A DNA stretch of 64,000 bases, from assembly GCF_001693815.1 (NCBI RefSeq), contig NZ_MBQD01000024.1, positions 154,189 to 218,188 of the forward strand, given 5' to 3'. The notes beneath the pieces are model-generated. The model was not told where the DNA came from. It saw only the letters and a program-made list of their open reading frames with translations, and ran no database searches. Shown one piece after another: positions 15,838 through 24,876 of this stretch. Source of the stretch: Tessaracoccus lapidicaptus. GTDB lineage: Bacteria > Actinomycetota > Actinomycetes > Propionibacteriales > Propionibacteriaceae. Position numbers and translations under genes: made by a program. Within the stretch, counting starts at the first letter, position 1. Every line of letters begins with the position of its first letter.

Positions 15838-18342
15838 TCAGACGGTGGATACCGTCGCCGCGCGGCGACGGAACTGCTCTGCCGTGAGCCGGCGTCGCGC
15901 GGACACCGCGAGCACGGACGCGCCGAGCGTGACGACCGCCATCAGCACGGCGGTCGCGGCCAGCCCGATCTCACCGGAGCCGCCCCCCAGCCAGGCCCGA
16001 ACCAGCAGCACACCGTTATGCAGGGGCGAGACGAACGTCACGGGCGCGAGCCACGACACGGCCGACGACAGCCCGAGCGCCACCGTCACGACGAGCAGCA
16101 GCACGGAGATCGCCCGGCCCGCGTGGCCGAACCAGCCGGCGAGGGCGTGGTTGGCGAATACGAACGACGCACCCATGACGGTCAGCAGCGCGGCCAGCGC
16201 GAGCGTGGTCACGAACCCGGCCTCCAGGACCACGCCCCCGACGAGCCCGAGCACGACGCCCTGGGCCGCGACCACCGCGAGCGGCAGCCACATGGTGCGG
16301 GCCCACAGCACGACGCTCGGCGCCCGCGACGACACCACGTCCCGCGGCACCGGCCGGGCCACGACCCACGCACCCAGCGCCCCGAGCCACAGCGCGGAGA
16401 CCAGGAGCAGCGTCACGGCGGGGACGCGGGAGGACTGGACGAGGTCGTCGGCGCGGTCCACGGGGGACGCGGCGACGGTGGCCAGCCGTTCGCGGTCCGC
16501 GGCCGAGTAGCTGGGCACCTGCTCCGCGCCCTTGGCGAGCTCGGTGGCGAAGGTGTCGACGCCGTCGTCGAGCTGCGCCGCGCCGTCGGCGAGCTGGGCG
16601 AGGCCGTCCGCGAGCTGCGCCGTGCCGTCCGACGCGGACGCGACACCCTCGGTGTACTGCGTGACGCCGGCGGCGAACGTCGCGGCGCCGGTCTCCAGCT
16701 GTCCGACGCCGTCGCTCAGTTGGCCGGCCCCGGTGGCGAGCTCCGAGGCGCCGTCGGCGAGCTGGTCCGCGCCGTCGCTGAGCTGGGCCACACCGGCGGG
16801 GAGGGAGCCGATCTCCTCGTCGAGCTGCTGGATGCCCGCGTTGAGCTGGGTCGCGCCCGACGAGATGGCCGGGGCGTTGTCGACGATGGGCTGGGCCTCG
16901 GTGGCGAGGGTGTCCGCCCCGTCGCGCAGCTGGGTGAGCCCGGCCTTGAGCGTGCCGAGCTGGGCCTCCGTCTGGGCGGGGAGCTCCGTCACGAGCTGGT
17001 CGACCCCGTCGGACAGCTGCCCGGCCCCCACGGCCAGCGCCTCGGCACCCTGGACCAACGACAGTCCCGTGGTGGGGTCGGGGGTGTTGAGCGCGGCGGA
17101 GGCCGCCCCGGTCCCGGCCTGGAAGCCGGCGCCCACGCCCGCCGCCGCGCCGGCGGCGAAGGTCTGCGCGAGCATCTCGCACGTCGCCGGATCGGCGACC
17201 GGGCACTCGAATCCGGCCGCGATCTGGCCCGAGATGGCGGTGACCTGCGCGGGGGCCGGCACGGCGCCCGAGGCGAAGCCCTGCATGGCCGCGTCGACCT
17301 GCCCGATGCCGCCCGACACACCCTCCGCGCCCGCCGCGACACCGGCCGCGCCGTCGGCCAGCTCCTGCAGCTGCGAGAAGTCCTGCGGCTGGTCCAGGCC
17401 TGCGACCACCCGATCGAGGCCGTCGCGCAGCTGCGCCACGCCGCCGATGGCCTGCGCTGCGCCGTCGGCGAACTGCGGCAGGCCGCCCAGCAATCGGTCC
17501 GCGCCGTCGGCCAGCTGTCCGACCCCGTCGACGAGTTCCGGCGTCTGGGCCGCGAACTGGTCGACGCCGTCGGCGTACTGCCGCATGCCGGACGCGAGCT
17601 GGCCGGCGCCGTCGGCGAGCTGCGCCGCGCCGTCGCCCAGCTCCCCGACCCCGAGGACGAGCTGGTCCCCGCCGTCGGCGAGGCGCGGCCCGTTGTCGGC
17701 AAGCAGCGTCATGCCGTCGGCGAGCTGGTTGGCCCCCTGCGACGCCTCGAGGGTGCCGTCGGCGAGCTGGCCCGACCCGTCCGCGAGCTGGCGCGCGCCG
17801 TCGACGATGGTGGTGAACTGTTCGCCCACGGTGTTGAAGCCGACGTAGATGCCGTCAAGGTAGCCCTCGGTGAGCGTGTCGTTGATGGTCTCGGTGGCGA
17901 GGCGGGCCACCTGTTGCGCCAGCTGGGCGTCGGTCACGGGAGCGTTGTCGCTCACCTCGACGTCGATGGTGGCCTGCTGCGCCTGCGCGGCGTCGTTGGC
18001 GGAGAAGGAGGTCGCGGCGGCGGAGAAGCCCTCCGGGATGGTCACGACGGCGGCGAACTCCCCCGAGCGAAGCCCCGCGGCGGCGCCGGGGACGTCGGCG
18101 AGGGTCCAGGACACGTTCTCGCCGTCGCGTTCGAGCATGGCGGCGGCGAGCTGGCGGCCCATGGGGATGAGCTGCCCGTCCACCGTGACGGCCTCGTCGA
18201 GGTTGACGACCGCGGCGTCGATCCGCTCGGCGTCCGGCCGGGTGAGGCCGATGAGCGCCGCCACCGTGAGGAGGGGGATGAGCGCCAGGGCGATGATCGC
18301 CGGCCAGGTGACGCGGCGTCCGGACTGGGTTTCGGGGGTCAT
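15838..18342 (-). CDS. YhgE/Pip family membrane protein (ABC-2-like)
   Basis: Membrane protein of 834 residues. One N-terminal helix (WPAIIALALIPLLTVAALIG) precedes a very long extracytoplasmic region, and about five helices close the protein, the usual YhgE/Pip plan. Between about residues 190 and 600 the chain is built of repeats such as QLADGADQLADGASEL, each near 7-8 residues, predicting a long helical or coiled rod outside the membrane. The ATG overlaps the stop of the upstream MMPL gene (ATGA), so the two are translationally coupled. It is probably part of an export or envelope-spanning assembly with the MMPL pump. Substrate unknown. Confidence 0.85.
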   Translation of the reverse strand: MTPETQSGRRVTWPAIIALALIPLLTVAALIGLTRPDAERIDAAVVNLDEAVTVDGQLIPMGRQLAAAMLERDGENVSWTLADVPGAAAGLRSGEFAAVVTIPEGFSAAATSFSANDAAQAQQATIDVEVSDNAPVTDAQLAQQVARLATETINDTLTEGYLDGIYVGFNTVGEQFTTIVDGARQLADGSGQLADGTLEASQGANQLADGMTLLADNGPRLADGGDQLVLGVGELGDGAAQLADGAGQLASGMRQYADGVDQFAAQTPELVDGVGQLADGADRLLGGLPQFADGAAQAIGGVAQLRDGLDRVVAGLDQPQDFSQLQELADGAAGVAAGAEGVSGGIGQVDAAMQGFASGAVPAPAQVTAISGQIAAGFECPVADPATCEMLAQTFAAGAAAGVGAGFQAGTGAASAALNTPDPTTGLSLVQGAEALAVGAGQLSDGVDQLVTELPAQTEAQLGTLKAGLTQLRDGADTLATEAQPIVDNAPAISSGATQLNAGIQQLDEEIGSLPAGVAQLSDGADQLADGASELATGAGQLSDGVGQLETGAATFAAGVTQYTEGVASASDGTAQLADGLAQLADGAAQLDDGVDTFATELAKGAEQVPSYSAADRERLATVAASPVDRADDLVQSSRVPAVTLLLVSALWLGALGAWVVARPVPRDVVSSRAPSVVLWARTMWLPLAVVAAQGVVLGLVGGVVLEAGFVTTLALAALLTVMGASFVFANHALAGWFGHAGRAISVLLLVVTVALGLSSAVSWLAPVTFVSPLHNGVLLVRAWLGGGSGEIGLAATAVLMAVVTLGASVLAVSARRRLTAEQFRRRAATVSTV

Positions 18343-20999
18343 GCCCTGGTCTCCTCGTGGGCGGCCGACGGCGCCGCGAAGACGCCGTCGAGCTGGTGGT
18401 CGGTGAGGTGGTCCTCGACGGCGGCGCAGAGGACGACGGCGCCGTCGGCGCGGACGCGGTCCATGAGCGAGTCGAGCGCGGCGTGCGCCTCGGGGGAGGT
18501 GATGAGATCGACCGAGTCGATGAAGACGACCTTGCCCGGGCGCATGGCGGCCAGCGCCCGCGCCGGGTCGTCGACGTGGGCGAGGTCGAGGTAGCTGACG
18601 CGGCGCCGGGCCGCCCCCGCGGCCTCGGGCAGCAGGGCTCCGGCGACTCGGGCGCGCCCCCCAGTGGTCTCGAGCCGCCCGCTCAGCGCGAGCGCGGCGC
18701 CCGTGCGGGCCCCGGTGGGGCCCACCATGCCGATGACGTTGCCCGGCACGAGCCGCAGGTCGAGCGGTCCGACGACGCCGGCGACGGCGAGTTGGTCGGC
18801 GAACAGGACGGACCCGTCGCCGGGCCAGTCCTTGAGGGCCATCTCGGTGCTGAGCACCTCCCCCTCGACGTCGAACGTGGGAAGGATGCGGTCCAGCCAG
18901 GCCGGCAGCCACCAGGCCTTCTCGCCCAGCAGCGTCAACACGGCGGGGACCAGCGTCATCCGGACGAGGAAGGCGTCCACCGCGACCCCGACCGCGAGTG
19001 CGAACGCGATGGCCTTGATGGCACCCATCCCCTCGGGGACGAAGAACGCGAAGACGGCGATCATGATGACGGCGGCCGCCATGACGACGGGCCCGGAGGC
19101 GACGAAGCCGCCCCGGATGGCCTCGAGCGGACTCTTGCCGTGCACGTACTCCTCGCGCATGCGGCTGACGAGGAAGACCTCGTAGTCCATCGCGAGACCG
19201 AACAGGATGCCCATGAGCAGGATCGGCAGGAAGGAGATCACGGGCATGGGCCGCTCGAGGTTCACGACCTCCTTGGCGACGCCGAAGTTGAACACGAGAG
19301 CGGTGGCGCCGAACGCGGCGCCGACGCTGAGCAGGTAGCCAACGGTCGCCTTGATGGGGACCCAGACCGACCGGAAGACGGCCGCGAGCAGCACCAGGGA
19401 CAGCCCCACCACGAGCACGCCGAACGGCAGCAGGGCCGCGGTGAGCTTCTCGCTGATGTCGATCTGGACCGCGGTGAGGCCCGTGACGTCGGTTTCGACG
19501 CCGTACTCGGCGAGCCAGTGGTCCTGGCGCTCCATCAGCGCCCGGACGAGGTCGGCGGTGGCCGGATCGTCGGGGCCGGACTCGGGGACGACCTGGATGA
19601 GGCCGGTGTCGGCGTTCTGGTTGGGCGTGGCGAGCGGGACCTGGGCGACGCCGTCGATGCCCTCGATGTCGTCCTTGAGGCTGGCCATCAGCCCGAGGGG
19701 GTCGGTGGAGCCGATGATGTCGGCGGTGACGATGAGCGGGCCGTTGACGCCGGGCCCGAAGTGCTCGCTCAGCAGGTCGTAGGCGATGCGGGCGGGCTGA
19801 TCCGGGCGCTGCTGGCCGGCGTTCGGCAGCGACACCTGCAGCCCCAGGACCGGCAGGGTCAGCGCCACCAGGGCGGCCACCACCGTGACGATCGTGGCGA
19901 CGGGGTGCGTGGTCGTCACGCCGACCCACCAGGCGAACAGCCCGGTACGCCCGGGACGCTTCGCCGCGCCGGCGGCACGAGGCTTGGGCCGCATCCGCTC
20001 CCCCAGCAGGCCCATGAGCGCGGGCAGGAAGGTGAGCGCGATGACCACCGCGACCGCCACCGTGACGGCGGCGAAGATGCCCATGACGGTGAGGAACGGG
20101 ATGTTGGCCACCCCGAGCCCGAGCAGCGCGATGAACACCGTGAGCCCGGCGAACACCACGGCCGATCCCGAGGTCCCGACGGCGCGGCCCGCCGACTCCT
20201 CGGGGTCCAGCCCGTCGCGGAGCTGGTCGCGGTGCCGCGACAGGATGAACAGCGCGTAGTCGATGCCGACCGCGAGGCCGAGCATGACCGACAGCAGCGG
20301 CGTGGTGGAGTTGATGTCGAAGATGCGCGTGAGCAGCAGCATGAGCGCCATCGCGATGCCGACACCCGTCACGGCGGTCAGCAGCGGCAGGCCAGCGGCG
20401 ATGAGCGAGCCGAGCACCACGGCCAGCACCACGAGCGCGATGATGAGGCCGATGCCCTCGATGATGCTGAGGTGCGGCAGTTCGATGTTGTACGCCTCAC
20501 CGCCCATGCTCACCTGCGTGCCCGCGGGCATGGCGGCCTCGAGGTCCTCGGCGACGTCGGTGATGGGCGCGAGCTGCTCCTCCGTCGGTGCCTCGCCCCC
20601 GAAGTCGAGGCTGAGCTGGATGATGGCGGCCCGGCCCGAGTCCGAGATCAGCCCGTCGACGTACTCGTTCCACGGCGACGTCGCGGCCTCCACCATCGGC
20701 AGGTCGTCGAAGTCGGCGACGGCGGCCTCGATCTGCTCGCGGGACTCGGCCACCTGCTGCCCCTCGGGGGCCACCACGACGGCGAGCGCGGACAGCGCCG
20801 CGCCCTGCGGGAACGTCATGCGCAGCTTGTCGAGCGCCTCCTGGGACCGCGACGACGGGATCTCGAAGGCGTTGTTGAACGACCCCATCCACAGGCCGGC
20901 GGAGACCCCGAGCAGCGCCAGCAGCGACAGCCACAGCGCGATGACGGTGAGGCGCCGCCGGTAACACCAGCGGCCGACGGCATACAGCCAAGCAGACAT
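18339..20999 (-). CDS. MMPL/RND family transporter with degenerate ABC-ATPase-like C-terminus
   Basis: Proton-driven RND-type exporter of 886 residues. It has two sets of transmembrane helices, each preceded by a large outside loop, and the signature LGLAVGIDYALFILSRHRDQL in the first half; its second-half counterpart is LFGLAMDYEVFLVSRMREEY. After the last helix (near residue 690) about 190 residues follow that look like an ABC nucleotide-binding domain: GNVIGMVGPTGARTGAAL in the Walker A place (near 760, key Lys missing) and KVVFIDSVDLI in the Walker B place. This tail is not part of a normal MMPL protein. The gene is divergent from a TetR gene, its likely regulator, and coupled to the YhgE/Pip gene. 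Confidence 0.88.
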   Translation of the reverse strand: MSAWLYAVGRWCYRRRLTVIALWLSLLALLGVSAGLWMGSFNNAFEIPSSRSQEALDKLRMTFPQGAALSALAVVVAPEGQQVAESREQIEAAVADFDDLPMVEAATSPWNEYVDGLISDSGRAAIIQLSLDFGGEAPTEEQLAPITDVAEDLEAAMPAGTQVSMGGEAYNIELPHLSIIEGIGLIIALVVLAVVLGSLIAAGLPLLTAVTGVGIAMALMLLLTRIFDINSTTPLLSVMLGLAVGIDYALFILSRHRDQLRDGLDPEESAGRAVGTSGSAVVFAGLTVFIALLGLGVANIPFLTVMGIFAAVTVAVAVVIALTFLPALMGLLGERMRPKPRAAGAAKRPGRTGLFAWWVGVTTTHPVATIVTVVAALVALTLPVLGLQVSLPNAGQQRPDQPARIAYDLLSEHFGPGVNGPLIVTADIIGSTDPLGLMASLKDDIEGIDGVAQVPLATPNQNADTGLIQVVPESGPDDPATADLVRALMERQDHWLAEYGVETDVTGLTAVQIDISEKLTAALLPFGVLVVGLSLVLLAAVFRSVWVPIKATVGYLLSVGAAFGATALVFNFGVAKEVVNLERPMPVISFLPILLMGILFGLAMDYEVFLVSRMREEYVHGKSPLEAIRGGFVASGPVVMAAAVIMIAVFAFFVPEGMGAIKAIAFALAVGVAVDAFLVRMTLVPAVLTLLGEKAWWLPAWLDRILPTFDVEGEVLSTEMALKDWPGDGSVLFADQLAVAGVVGPLDLRLVPGNVIGMVGPTGARTGAALALSGRLETTGGRARVAGALLPEAAGAARRRVSYLDLAHVDDPARALAAMRPGKVVFIDSVDLITSPEAHAALDSLMDRVRADGAVVLCAAVEDHLTDHQLDGVFAAPSAAHEETRA

Positions 21000-21027
21000 C
21001 CAGGGGGCCCGATCCGTAGAGTGAGGG

Positions 21028-21044
21028 GAAGCGCGTTACGCTTC
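21028..21044. promoter_or_regulatory. Candidate TetR operator between MMPL and TetR genes
   Basis: GAAGCG-CGTTA-CGCTTC is a perfect 6-5-6 palindrome in the 104-base divergent gap. On the minus strand a TATCCT box (21050-21045) lies immediately upstream of it, so a bound repressor would cover the MMPL transcription start. Confidence 0.5.
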
Positions 21045-21103
21045 AGGATACAACTATGCATCGGACGTCCCGAACCGCATGAATCGGCGCTGATCGGAGG
21101 ACC

Positions 21104-21694
21104 ATGTCGGAACCCACGCGACGCCGCGAGGACACCCGGCGACGGCTGGTGCAGGCCGCGATCGAGGAGTTCAGCCGGCGCGGGATCGACGCCACCAGCG
21201 TCGAGCACCTGTGCCAGGCGGCCGGGTTCACGCGGGGGGCGTTCTACTCCAACTTCGCGACCAAGGACGACCTGTGCGTCGAGATCATGCGCCACGTCGC
21301 GGAGGACCAGGTGGAGCTCTACGGCTCGGCGCTGGCCGACCTGCCGCGGGAGATGACCACCGACGAGATCGTGGTCGGCATCCTCAGCGTCAACCGCACC
21401 AGCCCGGACCTGCTGCGCACCCTCATGGAGATTGAGCTGCGCGCGTACCGCGACCCGGAGTTCCGGGCCCGCATCGAGGAGGTCCGCGGCGACGTGTGGC
21501 CGCGCTACGTCGAGCTCGTCGAACGCGCCGCGGACCGGGCGGGCCTCGAATTCCTCATCGACACGGAGGAACTGCTGCTCATCTTCGAGGCGATCTGGCA
21601 CTTCCCCCGGACGGCGGCCAGCGACCAGCCGGACCTGCGCAACCACCTCATCGGGACAGCGGCCCGGCACCTCACCAGGAAGAAGGCGTCGTGA
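21104..21694 (+). CDS. TetR family transcriptional regulator
   Basis: DNA-binding repressor of 196 residues. The N-terminal TetR helix-turn-helix is clear: RRRLVQAAIEEFSRRGIDATSVEHLCQAAGFTRGAFYSNFATKDDL. The C-terminal ligand domain is unrecognised beyond being helical. CGGAGG lies 3 bases before the ATG. It is divergent from the MMPL-YhgE operon with a palindrome between them, so it most likely controls that operon and itself. Its stop overlaps the GTG of the following MBL-fold gene (GTGA). Confidence 0.9.
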   Translation: MSEPTRRREDTRRRLVQAAIEEFSRRGIDATSVEHLCQAAGFTRGAFYSNFATKDDLCVEIMRHVAEDQVELYGSALADLPREMTTDEIVVGILSVNRTSPDLLRTLMEIELRAYRDPEFRARIEEVRGDVWPRYVELVERAADRAGLEFLIDTEELLLIFEAIWHFPRTAASDQPDLRNHLIGTAARHLTRKKAS

Positions 21695-22314
21695 GCACCA
21701 CCGTCAGCCGGCTCGTCACGGCCGGGAACTTCGATCCCGTCGGCCCGCCCGTCCACGAGAACAACGTGTGGATCGTGGGCGACGACAAGCACGTCGTCGT
21801 CATCGACCCCGCGCACGACGCCGACGCCGTCGCGTTCGCCGTCGAGGACCGCATCGTCACCGCGATCCTGCTCACCCACGGCCACTGGGACCATGTCCGG
21901 GCGGCGCTGGCGGTGGCCGCCGAGCTCGGCGCGCAGGTGCACCTCAACCCTGCCGACCTGTTCCTCTGGCGCGAGGAGCACGGCGACGCCGAGTTCGAGC
22001 CGCTCCTCGACGGGGACGTGTTCCGCGCCGGCGGGGTCGTCCTCGAGGCGCGGCACACGCCCGGCCACACCCCCGGGTCGACGTCGCTCGTCGCCGAGGA
22101 CCTGGGGTGCGTGTTCACCGGAGACACCCTCTTCCAGGGCGGCCCCGGGGCCACGCGCTGGCACTACTCGGACTTCGGCACGATCATCGAGTCGATCGAG
22201 TCGCGGCTCTTCACCCTCCCCGACGCCACCACCGTCCACACCGGGCACGGCCCCTCCACCACCATCGGCGCCGAGCGGCCGCACCTGGCCGAGTGGATCC
22301 GCCGCGGCTGGTGA
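21691..22314 (+). CDS. MBL-fold metallo-hydrolase
   Basis: Hydrolase of 207 residues with the metallo-beta-lactamase fold, resembling the short glyoxalase II / YcbL-type enzymes. Metal ligands visible: THGHWDH (HxHxDH) near residue 63, the later His in HTPGHTPGS, the bridging Asp in FTGDTLF and the final His in VHTGHGPST. No domain besides the MBL fold fits in this length. Likely a cytoplasmic thioester or lactone hydrolase; substrate not deducible. The GTG start overlaps the tetR stop, so the two are co-translated. Confidence 0.88.
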   Translation: MSTTVSRLVTAGNFDPVGPPVHENNVWIVGDDKHVVVIDPAHDADAVAFAVEDRIVTAILLTHGHWDHVRAALAVAAELGAQVHLNPADLFLWREEHGDAEFEPLLDGDVFRAGGVVLEARHTPGHTPGSTSLVAEDLGCVFTGDTLFQGGPGATRWHYSDFGTIIESIESRLFTLPDATTVHTGHGPSTTIGAERPHLAEWIRRGW

Positions 22315-22344
22315 CCCCTCGCTCCCGCCCACCCCCGTCCGCCA

Positions 22345-22350
22345 TAGGAT
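22345..22350 (+). promoter_or_regulatory. -10 element TAGGAT of galE
   Basis: TAGGAT lies 31 bases before the galE ATG, leaving a short leader that contains the ribosome site GGAAGGGAA. Confidence 0.45.
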
Positions 22351-22381
22351 GAGAGGCGAGCACTGGGATGGAAGGGAACCT

Positions 22382-23371
22382 ATGAAGGTCTTGATCACCG
22401 GCGGCGCCGGGTACATCGGCAGCACCGTGGCCTCGGCGTGCGAGGACGCCGGCCACGAGGTCGTCATCCTCGACGACTTCTCCACCGGTCGCCGCGAGTT
22501 CGTGCGAGACCGGGCCGTGTACGAGGGCGATTTCGCCGACGAGGCTCTCCTGGGCCGGATCTTCGCCGAGCATGCCATCGACGCCGTCGTGCACTGCGCC
22601 GCGAAGATCGTGGTGCCGGAGTCGGTCGAGATGCCACTGGACTATTACGAGAACAACGTGGCCAAGACCATCACCCTCCTGCGCGCCATGGACCGGGCCG
22701 GCGTGCACCGCTTCCTGTTCTCCTCCTCGGCGTCGATCTACGCCCCCGACGAGAACTTCGTCGTCACCGAGGCCTCCCCGCTGTCGCCCGGCTCCCCCTA
22801 CGCGCGCACCAAGTACATGGTCGAGATGATCCTCGAGGACTACACCAAGGCCTCGGACATGAAGGTCCTGTCGCTGCGCTACTTCAACCCCATCGGCACC
22901 GACCCGCAGCTGCGCTCCGGCCAGCAGCTCGAGAAGCCCAGCCACGTGCTGGCCAAGCTGCTGGAGGCCTGGAGCAAGGGCGAGACGTTCACCGTCACCG
23001 GCGTCGAGTGGCCCACGCGCGACGGCTCCGGCATCCGTGACTTCATCCACGTGTGGGACCTGGCGCAGGCGCACGTCGCCGCGCTGGAGGGCTTCGACAA
23101 GGCCACCGCCGAGTCGTCCTACGAGGTGTTCAACATCGGTACCGGCAACGGCGTCACCGTCAAGGAACTGGCCGCCTCGTTCGAGGAGATCTCCGGCGAC
23201 CCGCTGAAGGTCACCTACGGTCCCCCGCGGCCGGGCGACGTCGCGGGCGTGTACACCGTGTCGTCGAAGGCCAAGGACGTCCTCGGGTGGGAGGCGAAGC
23301 TCACCGAGCAGGAGGCCGTCCGCGACGCCATCGCATGGCTGCCGGTCCGCAAGGAGATGCTCGGCTACTGA
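22382..23371 (+). CDS. galE: UDP-glucose 4-epimerase (GalE-like SDR)
   Basis: NAD-dependent extended short-chain dehydrogenase of 329 residues that interconverts UDP-glucose and UDP-galactose. GGAGYIGS (residues 7-14) binds NAD, SSSASIYAP carries the catalytic Ser, and YARTKYMVE the YxxxK pair. NPIGTDPQLRSGQQLEKPSHVLAKLLE and a late IRDFIHVWDLAQAHV are typical of GalE. The ATG follows GGAAGGGAACCT. Related UDP-sugar epimerases cannot be excluded, but the full length and motif set favour GalE. It has its own promoter and is probably transcribed alone. Confidence 0.85.
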   Translation: MKVLITGGAGYIGSTVASACEDAGHEVVILDDFSTGRREFVRDRAVYEGDFADEALLGRIFAEHAIDAVVHCAAKIVVPESVEMPLDYYENNVAKTITLLRAMDRAGVHRFLFSSSASIYAPDENFVVTEASPLSPGSPYARTKYMVEMILEDYTKASDMKVLSLRYFNPIGTDPQLRSGQQLEKPSHVLAKLLEAWSKGETFTVTGVEWPTRDGSGIRDFIHVWDLAQAHVAALEGFDKATAESSYEVFNIGTGNGVTVKELAASFEEISGDPLKVTYGPPRPGDVAGVYTVSSKAKDVLGWEAKLTEQEAVRDAIAWLPVRKEMLGY

Positions 23372-23404
23372 GCAGCGCTCCGGCGCCGCCCCAGCAGGGG
23401 TCGA

Positions 23405-23530
23405 TCAGTGGGGGTCGGTCGCCTCGGCCCAGAGCTCGCGGCGGCGGGCGGCCTCGCGGCGGTCGATGATGGTCGACACCGTCGTGATGGCCACGAGGAT
23501 CCCCAGCAGCCAGAACACCTTGCGCAACAT
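23405..23530 (-). CDS. DLW-39 family micro-protein (41 aa)
   Basis: A 41-residue protein starting MLRKVFWLLGILVAITTVS: one N-terminal helix, then a charged segment (DRREAARRRE) and the ending LWAEATDPH. The (D/E)LWAEATD ending after a single helix is the hallmark of the actinobacterial DLW-39 family, whose function is unknown. In mycobacteria such a gene is near gyrA; here it lies between galE and a histidine kinase gene on the opposite strand. It is too short for most ORF callers. Confidence 0.75.
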   Translation of the reverse strand: MLRKVFWLLGILVAITTVSTIIDRREAARRRELWAEATDPH

Positions 23531-23649
23531 GGGGCCCACTCTAGGCGCAGCTCGGTCTGTCGCGGCAGGGCCGCCGGCGTCAGACCCCGGGGGTGCCGCG
23601 GGGCGAGGATCGACGCCGCCGGTCTGATCCCGCGATGCGCGACGCGCCC

Positions 23650-23655
23650 TAGGCT
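23650..23655 (+). promoter_or_regulatory. -10 element TAGGCT of the histidine kinase gene
   Basis: TAGGCT is followed by 9 nt and the ATG at 23665. No ribosome site is visible, so a leaderless or near-leaderless mRNA is likely. Confidence 0.4.
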
Positions 23656-23664
23656 GGGCGCATC

Positions 23665-24876
23665 ATGGTGAACCTGCAGTGGTCGCGCGACGGCCGCACC
23701 CTCTTGGGCGACGGCGCCCTCGCGCTGGCCTTCGCCGTCGCGACGGTGCCGCCGCTGCTGGTGAACGAGGACTCCGAGTTCGTCATGCGCTCGCTGCCCT
23801 GGTCGCTGCTGATGTGCGGCGCGCTGCTGCTGCGCCGGATGGCCCCGCTGGCGGCTCTGACCGCCGTGGGGGCCGCCGGGGTGGGGATGGCAGCCATGCT
23901 CAGCACCCCGGTCCCGGCGATCCTCGCGGTTCCGGTCGTCGTGTACTGCGTCGGGCGCTACCAGCGGATGTCGGCGGTGTTCCCCGTCGCTGCGCTCGGG
24001 GTCGCGGGCTCCCTCGCCGGCCCGATCACGTGGACCGCGGGCATCCCCGACCCCTACCGCGTGCTGGGCACCACGCTGCTGGTCCTCCTCTGCGCCGCCA
24101 TCGTCGCGCTGGCCTACCTGTGGGGCCGGTTCCTGCGCGAGCGCGCGCTGACGCAGTCGTTGGACCGGGAGATCGTCACCGAACGCTTCTCGGCGGCCCA
24201 GCGCTCGGCCGAGCAGGAGTTGGAGCTGGCGGAGCGCCGCGCGCGGGCCGGGGTGGCCCAGGAGTTGCACGACGTGCTCGCGCACTCGCTGTCGGTGATC
24301 GTGGTGCAGGCCGAAGGGGCGCGGGCGCTCACCGCGAAGCGGCCCGAGGCGGCCGCCGAGGCCCTCGACGTCATCGCAGACACGGGGCGCACCTCCATCG
24401 CGGAGGTGCGCCGCATCGTCGCGCTCATGCGCGGCGACGACGAGGCGGCCGCCTTCGGTCCCTCGCCGTCGTTGGCGGAGATCCCTGGGCTGGTGGACTC
24501 CGCCGGCGGACGGATCACGCTGACGGTCGAGGGGCCGACGCCGATCGTGCCCGAGTCGCTGGGGCTCACGGCGTTCCGCGTGATGCAGGAGGCCATCACC
24601 AACGTGCTCAAGCATGCCGGGCCCACCGCGACCGCGGAGGCGCGCGTCGCGTACGCCACGGAGCACGTCGAGCTGCTGGTCCGCGACGACGGCATCGGGA
24701 GCCTGTCGCGGCCGGACGGCACGGGCTCGGGGCTGCGCGGCATGCGCGAGCGCGTCGTGGCGATGGGCGGCGAGTTCCGCGCCGGCCCCCGCCCGGGCGG
24801 TGGCTACGAGGTCTGGGCGCGGCTGCCGATGCCGAACCAGTTGGGGAAGAGCTGGCTGAGAGGGGCCACCACATGA
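23665..24876 (+). CDS. Sensor histidine kinase (NarL-partner, HisKA_3 type)
   Basis: Two-component sensor of 403 residues. The N-terminal third is hydrophobic with about five helices and almost no outside loop, so the signal is probably sensed in or at the membrane. The dimerisation domain has QELHDVLAHSLSVI with the phosphorylated His at residue 202. The HATPase_c domain follows (MQEAITNVLKHA as N-box, DDGIG, then GSGLRGMRERV as G-box). Its stop overlaps the start of the response regulator gene (ATGA), making a cognate pair. The signal and targets cannot be read from the sequence. Confidence 0.93.
   Translation: MVNLQWSRDGRTLLGDGALALAFAVATVPPLLVNEDSEFVMRSLPWSLLMCGALLLRRMAPLAALTAVGAAGVGMAAMLSTPVPAILAVPVVVYCVGRYQRMSAVFPVAALGVAGSLAGPITWTAGIPDPYRVLGTTLLVLLCAAIVALAYLWGRFLRERALTQSLDREIVTERFSAAQRSAEQELELAERRARAGVAQELHDVLAHSLSVIVVQAEGARALTAKRPEAAAEALDVIADTGRTSIAEVRRIVALMRGDDEAAAFGPSPSLAEIPGLVDSAGGRITLTVEGPTPIVPESLGLTAFRVMQEAITNVLKHAGPTATAEARVAYATEHVELLVRDDGIGSLSRPDGTGSGLRGMRERVVAMGGEFRAGPRPGGGYEVWARLPMPNQLGKSWLRGATT

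Noticed and set aside
16550..17800. Repeat array or CRISPR in the plus strand
   Set aside because: The periodicity comes from the LADG-type protein repeats of the YhgE/Pip gene.
15682..18594. Plus-strand open frame of 970 codons and a minus-strand frame of 1363 codons reaching 19929
   Set aside because: The first is antisense to the YhgE/Pip gene. The second is the YhgE/Pip frame extended upstream through a nonsense frame of the MMPL gene; the true start is at 18342.
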